Assembly: GCA_946481235.1 (NCBI GenBank)
Contig: CAMLME010000132.1
Span: forward strand, 1-5,222
Length of the DNA: 5,222 bases
Origin: an uncultured Methylobacillus sp.
GTDB lineage: Bacteria; Pseudomonadota; Gammaproteobacteria; Burkholderiales; Methylophilaceae
Direction: 5' to 3'
Every line of letters starts with the position of its first letter. The first letter of the stretch is position 1. The position numbers and the translations under genes were made by a program. Shown piece after piece: positions 1 to 5,222 of the stretch. The notes below the pieces were generated by a model. It was not told the origin of the DNA, did not search any database, and saw only the letters and a program-made list of their open reading frames with translations.

Positions 1-689
1 AAAATCTGCAACATTCGGCCCAAATGCTTGATACCTCTGGTGCCGAGGTGTTGCGTAGCGTGGTGACCAATTTGCAGGCAGATACGCACAAGATGCGTTC
101 GGCAGTGGTCGATCTTCAGGGTAATCTGGCGCATAGCCGGCAGGAAATCGAAACGCTGAAGCGCGAGCTGGAGCACGCGCGGGTCGAGGCGTTGACCGAT
201 CCGCTGACCGGGGCGCTGAATCGTCGCGGTTTCGACATGCAGTTTTCCCGTTTGCTGGCAGAGTCGGAAACTTCCAATGGCGAAATCTCGCTGATCATGC
301 TCGACATCGATCATTTCAAGAAAATCAACGATACGCACGGCCATCTGTTTGGCGACAAGGTGATCCGCGGCGTTGCCGAGGTGCTCAAGGCCAACGTCAA
401 GGGCCGGGACGCTATCGCTCGACTGGGTGGAGAGGAATTCGGCGTCCTGCTGCCGGATACGTCGTTGTCCGGCGCGCAAGTGCTGGCGGACAGGATACGG
501 CAGATGGTGGAAAAAGGTCGTATACGTCGGCAGGACGGCAAGGATGAAGTTGGAGGCATCACCATTTCACTGGGGGTGGCTGAACTTAATCGCGACGAAG
601 ATACGGCCGCCTTCCTCAACCGCGCAGACAAGGCGCTCTATTTTTCCAAGGAAAACGGCCGCAACCGCGTCAGCATCGCGCCGCAGTAG
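1..689 (+). CDS. Diguanylate cyclase (GGDEF domain), 5'-truncated
   Basis: This is the C-terminal part of a GGDEF enzyme, which makes the second messenger cyclic di-GMP from two GTP. The reading frame (first full codon at 3) is open to the window edge, so the ATG at 24 is probably an internal Met and the true start lies upstream. Numbering from that Met, residues about 8-56 are charged and heptad-like, consistent with a coiled-coil linker carrying signals from an unseen N-terminal domain. The catalytic domain begins at LTDPLTGALNRRGFD (57-71). It has the metal-binding Asp region LDIDHFKKIND (D94), the GHLFGD segment that helps bind guanine, and the signature GGEEF (135-139), a functional variant of GGDEF. 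The inhibitory I-site position reads KGRD rather than RxxD, so product inhibition may be weak or absent. There is no EAL domain after GGDEF; the protein ends 36 nt before uvrC. The family call is secure; the sensed signal is unknown. Confidence 0.93.
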   Translation, partial: NLQHSAQMLDTSGAEVLRSVVTNLQADTHKMRSAVVDLQGNLAHSRQEIETLKRELEHARVEALTDPLTGALNRRGFDMQFSRLLAESETSNGEISLIMLDIDHFKKINDTHGHLFGDKVIRGVAEVLKANVKGRDAIARLGGEEFGVLLPDTSLSGAQVLADRIRQMVEKGRIRRQDGKDEVGGITISLGVAELNRDEDTAAFLNRADKALYFSKENGRNRVSIAPQ

Positions 690-690
690 G

Positions 691-717
691 TATACTGGAG
701 TTTTGCACCTCTGCAAA
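691..717 (+). promoter_or_regulatory. Possible -10 element and small hairpin in the uvrC leader
   Basis: The 36-nt gap before uvrC holds TATACT (691-696), a 5/6 match to the sigma70 -10 box. No good -35 box lies 16-18 nt upstream. Just downstream, TTTGC (702-706) and GCAAA (713-717) form a perfect 5-bp inverted repeat around a 6-nt loop. This could be a weak promoter for uvrC inside an otherwise continuous transcript, or chance. The evidence is thin. Confidence 0.25.
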
Positions 718-725
718 CTTCAGAA

Positions 726-2525
726 ATGTTCGACCCCAAAGCCTTCCTGAAAGAACTTTCCAGTCTTCCCGGCGTTTACCGCATGCTCAACACGGCAGGC
801 GATGTGATATACGTTGGCAAGGCGCGCGACCTGAAAAAACGCGTGTCATCGTATTTCCAGAAAAACTTGCCCAGCCCTCGCACCCGCATGATGGTGTCGC
901 AGATCGCGAATATCGAAACCACGGTGACGCGTTCCGAAGCCGAGGCGCTGCTGCTGGAAAACAACCTCATCAAGAGCCTGATGCCGCGGTACAACGTGCT
1001 CTTCCGCGATGACAAATCCTATCCGTACATCATGCTCTCCGGGGACGAATATCCTCGCTTGGCATTCCATCGCGGCAGCCAGCAGAAGCAGCACCGGTAT
1101 TTCGGGCCTTTCCCGAATGCGGTGGCGGTGCGCGAGAGCATCCAGTTACTGCAGAAAGTTTTCCGCCTGCGTACCTGCGAGAATTCGGTGTTCAGCAACC
1201 GTTCGCGGCCGTGCCTGCAATATCAGATCGAACGATGCACCGCGCCATGCGTGAATTACATTTCGCCCGAGGACTACAAGCGCGATGTGAGTCATGCGGA
1301 GCTGTTCTTGGAGGGCCGTGAACAGCAGGTGATGGACGAGCTTTCAAACAAGATGATGGAGGCGGCGGAACGCCAGGAGTTCGAGCAGGCAGCGATATTC
1401 CGTGACCGTATCCAGAGCCTGCGCCAGGTTCAGGCGCGGCAGTTCGTTTCCGATTTCCGAAGCGGTGACGCCGACGTGGTGGTGTGCGTGTCGGAGGCCG
1501 GCGCAATGTGCGTCAATCTAGTGATGATCCGCGGTGGCAGGCATGTCGGTGATCGCAGCTTTTTCCCGCAGCACATTGAGGATTGCGACGAGAAGACGGT
1601 GCTGGAAGCCTTCCTCGAACAGCATTACCTGCAGCAGCCGGTGCCGCCATTGATCATTACCGGCATACCGCTGGAAGAGGAAACCCTGCTGGAGCTCTTG
1701 AGCGAACGCGCTGGGCGCAAGGTGCAAATTAGTGGCTATGCCGGCGGCGATCGTCGTGTCTGGCTGAAAATGGCGCAAACCAATGCCGAGATTGCGCTCA
1801 AACAACATCTGGCGCGCAAGACCACGCAGGAGGGGCGACTGCTCGCTTTGCGCGAGGCATTGAGTCTGCCCGAGTCGGCAGAACGCATTGAATGCTTTGA
1901 CATCAGCCATACCATGGGCGAAGCCACGGTGGCATCCTGCGTCGTATTCGACAAGGGTGCAATGCAGAATTCCGAGTATCGCCGGTACAATATTACCGAC
2001 ATTACCCCGGGTGACGATTACGCTGCGATGCGTTCTGTGCTGACGCGGCGATATACCAAAATCGCAGCAGGCGAGGGCAAATTGCCCGATCTTATTTTTA
2101 TCGATGGCGGCAAGGGGCAGCTTGGCGTTGCGGTCGAAGTGATGCAGGATGTCGGATTGCCGGATATGATGCTGGTCGGCATTGCCAAAGGCGAAGAGCG
2201 TAAGCCGGGACTGGAACAACTGATTTTTCCTGACCGTGAACAAGCATTACGCCTCGAAAAAGACAATCCCGGCCTGCATTTGCTGCAAGAGATTCGCGAT
2301 GAAGCCCACCGCTTTGCGATTACCGGCCATCGTGGCCGCCGCGGCAAGGCGCGCACGAAGTCTTCGCTGGAGGAGATCGGCGGGGTCGGTGCCAAGCGCC
2401 GGCAAAAACTGTTGACCCGTTTCGGCGGACTGTCCGGCGTACTCAAGGCCAGCGTCGATGAACTGGCGCAGGTAGAAGGCATCAGTCCTGCACTGGCGGA
2501 AAAAATCTATCAGGAACTACATTGA
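726..2525 (+). CDS. uvrC: UvrABC excision nuclease subunit C
   Basis: UvrC makes both incisions around a DNA lesion after UvrA/UvrB damage recognition in nucleotide excision repair (cytoplasm). At 599 aa it is full length (E. coli UvrC is 610). Domains in order: an N-terminal GIY-YIG nuclease for the 3' cut (GVY 16-18, YVG 29-31, R39, and probable catalytic E78 in LLLENNLIK); four cysteines C151, C163, C171 and C175, spaced as in E. coli UvrC, where they are reported to hold a [4Fe-4S] cluster; a UVR motif that binds UvrB (about 203-238); an RNase H-like nuclease for the 5' cut (D392 in CFDISH, D430/D431 in GDDYAAM, D460 in IDGGKGQL, H528 in RDEAH); and tandem helix-hairpin-helix DNA-binding motifs (about 545-599). 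All expected catalytic residues are present. The ATG at 726 gives the usual N-terminus ([18 protein letters not shown]), although no strong Shine-Dalgarno precedes it. pgsA follows after 10 nt, so the two are probably co-transcribed. Confidence 0.98.
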   Translation: MFDPKAFLKELSSLPGVYRMLNTAGDVIYVGKARDLKKRVSSYFQKNLPSPRTRMMVSQIANIETTVTRSEAEALLLENNLIKSLMPRYNVLFRDDKSYPYIMLSGDEYPRLAFHRGSQQKQHRYFGPFPNAVAVRESIQLLQKVFRLRTCENSVFSNRSRPCLQYQIERCTAPCVNYISPEDYKRDVSHAELFLEGREQQVMDELSNKMMEAAERQEFEQAAIFRDRIQSLRQVQARQFVSDFRSGDADVVVCVSEAGAMCVNLVMIRGGRHVGDRSFFPQHIEDCDEKTVLEAFLEQHYLQQPVPPLIITGIPLEEETLLELLSERAGRKVQISGYAGGDRRVWLKMAQTNAEIALKQHLARKTTQEGRLLALREALSLPESAERIECFDISHTMGEATVASCVVFDKGAMQNSEYRRYNITDITPGDDYAAMRSVLTRRYTKIAAGEGKLPDLIFIDGGKGQLGVAVEVMQDVGLPDMMLVGIAKGEERKPGLEQLIFPDREQALRLEKDNPGLHLLQEIRDEAHRFAITGHRGRRGKARTKSSLEEIGGVGAKRRQKLLTRFGGLSGVLKASVDELAQVEGISPALAEKIYQELH

Positions 2526-2535
2526 GCTCGTAATC

Positions 2536-3102
2536 ATGCACTGGAATATACCCAACCTACTGACCTGGCTGCGCATCCTGATGATCCCGTTGTTTGTGGG
2601 AGTGTTCTACTTTCCGGAAAGCGATATGCCCGAGCAAGTGCGTAACCTCTACGCCACGCTGATCTTCGCCGGCGCAGCCATTACCGATTGGCTGGATGGC
2701 TATCTGGCACGGGCATTGAACCAGACATCTTCGTTCGGCGCATTCCTCGATCCGGTTGCAGACAAATTGATGGTGGCCGCGGCATTGATCGTGCTGGTGG
2801 AGTTCGACAGGGTTGGGGCGGTCGTGGCCCTGATTATTATCGGTCGCGAGATTGCCATCAGCGCCTTGCGCGAATGGATGGCCGGTCTGGGCAAGAGCCA
2901 GAGTGTGGCCGTGGCTTTTTTAGGCAAGATCAAAACGGCCTCGCAGATGATCGCGATACTTTTTTTGCTTTATTTCCAACCTATCGGCACGATTGACGTC
3001 AAAACCATCGGCAGCCTGCTGATGTATATCGCTGCATTTTTGACATTGCTCTCAATGGCTTACTATCTGAAGGCCGCGTGGCCCCAAATCCGGGATAAAT
3101 AA
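2536..3102 (+). CDS. pgsA: CDP-diacylglycerol--glycerol-3-phosphate 3-phosphatidyltransferase
   Basis: PgsA is an inner-membrane enzyme that joins CDP-diacylglycerol and sn-glycerol-3-phosphate to give phosphatidylglycerophosphate, the committed step to phosphatidylglycerol and cardiolipin. The protein is 188 aa (E. coli about 182). It carries the complete CDP-alcohol phosphatidyltransferase signature DxxDGxxARx8GxxxDxxxD, with D51, D54, G55, A58, R59, G68, D72 and D76; these Asp residues bind the metal and the substrate. Hydrophobic stretches at about 8-26, 38-50, 78-88, 93-111, 134-147 and 157-178 fit a polytopic membrane protein. The N-terminal NIPNLLTWLRI and the later REIAISALREW and GKIKTASQM segments are typical of PgsA rather than of phosphatidylserine synthases. 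The start is 10 nt after the uvrC stop with no clear Shine-Dalgarno, suggesting translation coupled to uvrC. The uvrC-pgsA-tRNA order is the same as in E. coli. Confidence 0.97.
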   Translation: MHWNIPNLLTWLRILMIPLFVGVFYFPESDMPEQVRNLYATLIFAGAAITDWLDGYLARALNQTSSFGAFLDPVADKLMVAAALIVLVEFDRVGAVVALIIIGREIAISALREWMAGLGKSQSVAVAFLGKIKTASQMIAILFLLYFQPIGTIDVKTIGSLLMYIAAFLTLLSMAYYLKAAWPQIRDK

Positions 3103-3117
3103 AGCGTTCCGCTGCTG

Positions 3118-3145
3118 TTGACACAAGGCCGAAAATCCTTAAAAT
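3118..3145 (+). promoter_or_regulatory. Sigma70-type promoter of the tRNA cluster
   Basis: A perfect -35 box TTGACA (3118-3123) is followed, after a 16-nt spacer, by TAAAAT (3140-3145), a 5/6 match to the -10 consensus. The predicted transcription start is near 3152, about 9 nt before the first tRNA, which fits a tRNA promoter with a short 5' leader. The bases just after the -10 box are GGCGCC (3146-3151). Such a GC-rich discriminator is characteristic of stable-RNA promoters under stringent (ppGpp/DksA) control; that regulation is inferred. The promoter sits 15 nt after the pgsA stop. Confidence 0.85.
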
Positions 3146-3160
3146 GGCGCCTTCTTCGAC

Positions 3161-3236
3161 GCGGGAATAGCTCAGTTGGTAGAGCGCAACCTTGCCAAGG
3201 TTGAGGTCGCGAGTTCGAGACTCGTTTCCCGCTCCA
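3161..3236 (+). tRNA. tRNA-Gly (anticodon GCC), copy 1
   Basis: This is a 76-nt tRNA with the CCA end encoded (3234-3236) and discriminator T3233. The acceptor stem GCGGGAA (3161-3167) pairs with TTCCCGC (3226-3232). The D stem is GCTC/GAGC (3170-3173/3182-3185). The anticodon stem CAACC/GGTTG encloses TTGCCAA with anticodon GCC at 3194-3196. The T stem GCGAG/CTCGT has a TTCGAGA loop. It reads GGC and GGU glycine codons. It is the positional equivalent of E. coli glyW, is first in the cluster, and is identical base for base to the copy at 3541-3616. Confidence 0.98.
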
Positions 3237-3242
3237 GTTTAA

Positions 3243-3281
3243 AAAACGGGGAAGGCTATCACGCTTTCCCCGTTTTAGTTT
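3243..3281 (+). terminator. Intrinsic-terminator-like hairpin between tRNA-Gly and tRNA-Cys
   Basis: AAAACGGGGAA (3243-3253) pairs perfectly with TTCCCCGTTTT (3266-3276). Three more pairs (G254-type G·T wobble at 3254/3265, then 3255/3264 and 3256/3263) extend the stem to 14 bp around the loop TATCAC (3257-3262). The GC core is followed by TTTTAGTTT, an interrupted U-tract. It starts only 6 nt after the CCA of tRNA-Gly. Because tRNA-Cys, Leu and Gly follow without a convincing promoter, it may be a partial terminator (attenuator) or a processing hairpin. The remaining spacer to the Cys gene (3282-3342) holds only a weak inverted repeat (CGGCC 3305-3309 / GGCCG 3319-3323). Confidence 0.75.
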
Positions 3282-3342
3282 CAAGAGGCAAGATGGTGAT
3301 GCATCGGCCTGGGAAGAGGGCCGGCGCGGATCTAAAGTTAAC

Positions 3343-3416
3343 GGCGCGTTAGCAAAGCGGTTATGCAGAGGATTGCAAATCCTTCCAGGGCGGTTCGACT
3401 CCGCCACGCGCCTCCA
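3343..3416 (+). tRNA. tRNA-Cys (anticodon GCA)
   Basis: This is a 74-nt tRNA with encoded CCA (3414-3416) and U73 (T3413), the discriminator needed by cysteinyl-tRNA synthetase. The acceptor stem GGCGCGT (3343-3349) pairs with ACGCGCC (3406-3412). The anticodon stem GAGGA/TCCTT encloses loop TTGCAAA, with anticodon GCA at 3375-3377. The T stem GGCGG/CCGCC (3389-3393/3401-3405) encloses TTCGACT. It is the positional equivalent of E. coli cysT, 10 nt upstream of tRNA-Leu. Confidence 0.98.
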
Positions 3417-3426
3417 GATTTATTTC

Positions 3427-3513
3427 GCCCGGGTGGTGAAACTGGTAGACACAAGGGACTTAAAATCCCTCGGCCTTACGGCTGTACCGGTTCGATTCCG
3501 GTCCCGGGCACCA
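3427..3513 (+). tRNA. tRNA-Leu (anticodon TAA)
   Basis: This is an 87-nt class II tRNA with encoded CCA (3511-3513) and discriminator A3510, an identity element of leucine tRNAs. The acceptor stem GCCCGGG (3427-3433) pairs with CCCGGGC (3503-3509). The anticodon stem AGGGA/TCCCT (3454-3458/3466-3470) encloses CTTAAAA, with anticodon TAA at 3461-3463, for UUA and UUG codons. A long variable arm follows, with a GCC-TTAC-GGC hairpin. It is the positional equivalent of E. coli leuZ, which has the same anticodon. Confidence 0.98.
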
Positions 3514-3523
3514 TAACGGTTTA

Positions 3524-3536
3524 CGTGCAGAGCACG
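3524..3536 (+). other. Small hairpin in the tRNA-Leu/tRNA-Gly spacer
   Basis: CGTGC (3524-3528) and GCACG (3532-3536) form a perfect 5-bp stem with a 3-nt AGA loop inside the 27-nt spacer between tRNA-Leu and the second tRNA-Gly. It has no T-tract, so it is not a terminator. It may help precursor processing, or be chance. There is no room for a full promoter in this spacer, so the second tRNA-Gly is probably transcribed with tRNA-Leu. Confidence 0.35.
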
Positions 3537-3540
3537 GCAT

Positions 3541-3616
3541 GCGGGAATAGCTCAGTTGGTAGAGCGCAACCTTGCCAAGGTTGAGGTCGCGAGTTCGAGA
3601 CTCGTTTCCCGCTCCA
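3541..3616 (+). tRNA. tRNA-Gly (anticodon GCC), copy 2
   Basis: This 76-nt tRNA is identical at every position to the copy at 3161-3236, including U73 and the encoded CCA (3614-3616); the anticodon GCC is at 3574-3576. It is the last gene of the cluster and has no counterpart in the E. coli glyW-cysT-leuZ operon. Perfect identity suggests a recent duplication, gene conversion or strong constraint. It probably raises the supply of the major glycine tRNA. The identity ends sharply at the 5' end of the tRNA; the 3' flank keeps partial similarity. Confidence 0.98.
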
Positions 3617-3621
3617 GATTC

Positions 3622-3656
3622 AAAAAAGGAAAGCATGCACATGCTTTCCTTTTTTT
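3622..3656 (+). terminator. Rho-independent terminator of the tRNA cluster
   Basis: GGAAAGCA (3628-3635) pairs with TGCTTTCC (3642-3649) around the loop TGCACA. The stem extends outwards because AAAAAA (3622-3627) can pair with the following T-run (3650-3656). The seven-T tract makes a strong terminator starting 6 nt after the tRNA CCA. The A-run on the left means it could also work on the opposite strand, although no minus-strand gene converges on it. It separates the tRNA locus from the rfb operon. Confidence 0.92.
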
Positions 3657-3672
3657 GTTTCAGCTCGTTCGA

Positions 3673-3703
3673 TTCAAGTGCCATACACCATCTCCGCTAT
3701 AAT
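3673..3703 (+). promoter_or_regulatory. Probable promoter of the rfb operon
   Basis: A perfect -10 box TATAAT lies at 3698-3703. The best -35 candidate is TTCAAG (3673-3678), with only 3/6 matches and a long 19-nt spacer, so the promoter may be weak or need an activator. The predicted start near 3710 would give a leader of about 24 nt before the rfbB ATG. The tRNA terminator just upstream means rfbB needs its own promoter, which supports this call. Confidence 0.6.
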
Positions 3704-3733
3704 CCCCTTTTTCGATATTTTGAAAGATCAGGG

Positions 3734-4801
3734 ATGATATTTGTCACCGGCGGTGCAGGCTTTATCGGCGCCAATTTCGTAGTGGACTGGCTGGCTACTA
3801 CTGGTGAACCGGTCGTCAACCTCGACAAACTGACCTACGCCGGTAATCTCGAAAATCTCGCCTCACTCGCTGACGATGAGCGTCATATTTTCGTCCAGGG
3901 CGATATTTGCGACCGGGCATTGGTAGCCCGTCTGCTGGCGGAACACAAGCCGCGCGCGATTGTGCATTTTGCCGCCGAGAGCCATGTGGATCGCTCCATC
4001 CACGGTCCAGCGGATTTTGTGCGCACGAACGTCGAAGGCACGTTTACGATGCTAGAGGCTGCGCGCGATTACTGGGGTACCTTGCCAGGCGAAGCCAAGG
4101 CCGATTTCCGCTTCCTGCATGTTTCCACCGACGAGGTCTACGGTTCGCTCGGCCCCAACGATCCGCCTTTCGCCGAGACCAAGACCTATGAACCAAACAG
4201 TCCGTACTCTGCCAGCAAGGCTGCCAGCGACCACCTTGTGCGCGCCTGGCACCACACCTACGGCCTTCCGGTGTTGACCACCAACTGCTCCAACAACTAC
4301 GGCCCCTACCAGTTCCCGGAAAAACTCATCCCATTGATTATCGCCAACGCGCTCGCAGGGAAGCCCTTGCCGATCTACGGCGATGGCCAGAACGTGCGCG
4401 ACTGGTTGTACGTCACCGATCACTGCGCCGCCATTCGCGAAGTGCTCGCGTATGGCAAGCCGGGCGAAACCTACAATGTTGGCGGTTGGAACGAAATGAC
4501 CAATCTGGAGATCGCCCGCACGCTATGCGACCTGCTCGATGAGCTCGCCCCGAATGCGCAAGGCTCCAGCCGTCGCCTGATTACATACGTCAAGGACAGA
4601 CCCGGCCATGACCGCCGCTACGCCATCGATGCGCGCAAAATCGAGCTTGAACTCGGCTGGCGTCCGGCGGAAACCTTCGCAACCGGCATACGCAAGACGG
4701 TGCAGTGGTACCTGGATAATCAAAGCTGGGTGCAACATGTGATTTCCGGCGAATACCAGCACTGGATGGAACGAAACTACGCGGAAAGGGCATCGTCTTG
4801 A
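3734..4801 (+). CDS. rfbB: dTDP-glucose 4,6-dehydratase
   Basis: RfbB (RmlB) is a cytoplasmic NAD-dependent short-chain dehydrogenase/reductase. It converts dTDP-D-glucose to dTDP-4-keto-6-deoxy-D-glucose, the second step to dTDP-L-rhamnose and other dTDP-6-deoxysugars. The ATG at 3734 gives 355 aa, matching the family (about 350-360). The N-terminal Rossmann motif TGGAGFIG is at residues 5-12. Catalytic residues are T132-D133-E134 in STDEVYGS and the Y158-S-A-S-K162 pair. [19 protein letters not shown] and RDWLYVTDH, typical of RmlB, are also present. The frame stays open upstream to 3572, but that start lies inside tRNA-Gly and would add about 54 non-homologous residues, so it is rejected. 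The Shine-Dalgarno is poor (a GAAAGA-like stretch about 5-10 nt upstream). It is the first gene of an operon with rfbA, sharing 4 nt with it. Confidence 0.97.
   Translation: MIFVTGGAGFIGANFVVDWLATTGEPVVNLDKLTYAGNLENLASLADDERHIFVQGDICDRALVARLLAEHKPRAIVHFAAESHVDRSIHGPADFVRTNVEGTFTMLEAARDYWGTLPGEAKADFRFLHVSTDEVYGSLGPNDPPFAETKTYEPNSPYSASKAASDHLVRAWHHTYGLPVLTTNCSNNYGPYQFPEKLIPLIIANALAGKPLPIYGDGQNVRDWLYVTDHCAAIREVLAYGKPGETYNVGGWNEMTNLEIARTLCDLLDELAPNAQGSSRRLITYVKDRPGHDRRYAIDARKIELELGWRPAETFATGIRKTVQWYLDNQSWVQHVISGEYQHWMERNYAERASS
4783..4790 (+). promoter_or_regulatory. Ribosome binding site that decides the rfbA start
   Basis: GGAAAGGG lies inside the end of rfbB, 7 nt before the TTG at 4798. It is a clear purine-rich Shine-Dalgarno and supports the non-ATG start of rfbA. 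No ATG is found in the rfbA frame close upstream. Confidence 0.75.
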
Positions 4802-5222
4802 AAGGAATCATCCTCGCCGGAGGCTCCGGCACACGTCTTCATCCGGCCACTCTTGCGGTCTCAAAGCAATTGCTGCCGGTGTACGATAAGCCCATGGTCT
4901 ACCATCCGCTTACCACGCTCATGCTGGCCGGAATACGCGAAATCCTGCTGATCTCCACCCCGGCCGATACGCCACGCTTCGAGCAGTTGCTGGGCGATGG
5001 CAGCCGATGGGGCGTTTCCATTCGCTATGCGATTCAGCCCTCGCCGGACGGCTTGGCACAGGCCTTTCTCATCGGCGAGGATTTCCTCGGCGGCGCGCCC
5101 AGCGCGCTGGTGCTCGGCGATAATATTTTTCATGGACATGAACTAGCCGGCGATCTTCAGGCTGCGGCAAAAAAGACCAGCGGTGCGACGGTATTCGCAT
5201 ACCCGGTCAATGATCCTGAGCG
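4798..5222 (+). CDS. rfbA: Glucose-1-phosphate thymidylyltransferase, 3'-truncated
   Basis: RfbA (RmlA) joins dTTP and glucose-1-phosphate to give dTDP-glucose and pyrophosphate, the first and feedback-regulated step of dTDP-rhamnose synthesis. Its product is the substrate of RfbB. The first 141 codons are visible, about half of the usual 290-odd aa; the frame runs off the window end. Diagnostic motifs are the nucleotide-binding [11 protein letters not shown] (8-18) with K23, VYDKPM (28-33), [11 protein letters not shown] (80-90), and LGDNIF with metal-binding D108. No ATG fits: the family's N-terminus ([13 protein letters not shown]) begins right after a TTG that overlaps the rfbB stop (TTGA, 4798-4801), with a good Shine-Dalgarno 7 nt upstream. 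This predicts translational coupling to rfbB. rfbC and rfbD are expected further right but cannot be seen. Confidence 0.95.
   Translation, partial: MKGIILAGGSGTRLHPATLAVSKQLLPVYDKPMVYHPLTTLMLAGIREILLISTPADTPRFEQLLGDGSRWGVSIRYAIQPSPDGLAQAFLIGEDFLGGAPSALVLGDNIFHGHELAGDLQAAAKKTSGATVFAYPVNDPE

Larger units (their letters stand above)
3161..3616 (+). repeat. Direct repeat pair: identical tRNA-Gly genes
   Basis: The 76-bp segments 3161-3236 and 3541-3616 are perfect direct repeats, 380 bp apart from start to start, and each is a complete tRNA-Gly gene. They bracket tRNA-Cys and tRNA-Leu. Homologous recombination between them would remove one Gly, the Cys and the Leu gene, so the arrangement is probably held by selection if the Cys copy is the only one in the genome. 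Confidence 0.95.

Noticed and set aside
1518..2243. Long minus-strand open frame (241 aa) opposite uvrC
   Set aside because: It lies wholly antisense to a strongly conserved gene, shows no recognisable motif, and is the kind of shadow frame expected in GC-rich coding DNA. The same applies to the minus-strand frames opposite the GGDEF gene, pgsA and rfbB.
3282..3342. Possible promoter for tRNA-Cys (TAAAGT at 3333-3338, TTTCAA at 3279-3284)
   Set aside because: TAAAGT would start transcription at or inside the tRNA 5' end and has no -35 partner. TTTCAA has no -10 box at the right distance.
3363..3584. Small plus-strand open frame across the tRNA genes
   Set aside because: It consists almost entirely of tRNA-Cys, tRNA-Leu and tRNA-Gly sequence. 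So does the minus-strand frame in this area.
3161..3616. The duplicated tRNA-Gly as att sites of an integrated element
   Set aside because: The repeats are complete tRNA genes enclosing only tRNA-Cys and tRNA-Leu, with no integrase or cargo between them. Tandem gene duplication explains them better.
3572..3733. In-frame upstream extension of rfbB with a start at 3572
   Set aside because: It begins inside tRNA-Gly copy 2 and runs through the terminator and the promoter. The added residues do not resemble RmlB, whose usual N-terminus starts at 3734.
1..5222. CRISPR array, insertion sequence or riboswitch
   Set aside because: I found no regularly spaced short repeats, no transposase frame with terminal inverted repeats, and no leader long enough to hold a riboswitch.

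Overview
This window looks like a chromosomal segment of a Gram-negative proteobacterium, most likely a betaproteobacterium. The evidence is a moderately GC-rich composition, tRNA genes with encoded CCA ends, protein sequences close to the E. coli families, and the gene order uvrC-pgsA-tRNA-Gly-tRNA-Cys-tRNA-Leu, which matches E. coli uvrC-pgsA-glyW-cysT-leuZ. A Nitrosomonadales/Gallionellales-like source is only a guess.

Layout: (1) 1-689 is the 3' part of a GGDEF diguanylate cyclase gene that begins outside the window. (2) 726-2525 is a complete uvrC (nucleotide excision repair endonuclease). (3) 2536-3102 is pgsA (phosphatidylglycerophosphate synthase), 10 nt after uvrC. (4) 3118-3656 is a tRNA locus: a strong sigma70-type promoter, tRNA-Gly(GCC), a terminator-like hairpin, tRNA-Cys(GCA), tRNA-Leu(TAA), a second identical tRNA-Gly(GCC) and a strong intrinsic terminator. 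(5) 3673-5222 starts a polysaccharide-precursor operon: a promoter, complete rfbB (dTDP-glucose 4,6-dehydratase) and the first half of rfbA (glucose-1-phosphate thymidylyltransferase), which starts at TTG and overlaps the rfbB stop by 4 nt. All genes are on the + strand.

The first three genes are close together and may be co-transcribed (signalling, DNA repair, phospholipid synthesis). The tRNA locus has its own promoter and terminators. RfbA and RfbB catalyse the first two steps from glucose-1-phosphate towards dTDP-L-rhamnose and related dTDP-sugars. This suggests that an O-antigen or exopolysaccharide cluster continues to the right.

The genes are ordinary and I see no evidence of a new biological system. 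The least ordinary part is the tRNA locus: two perfect tRNA-Gly copies bracket Cys and Leu, each is followed by a terminator-like hairpin with partly similar sequence, and the first hairpin lies inside the cluster, where it could attenuate the downstream tRNAs.
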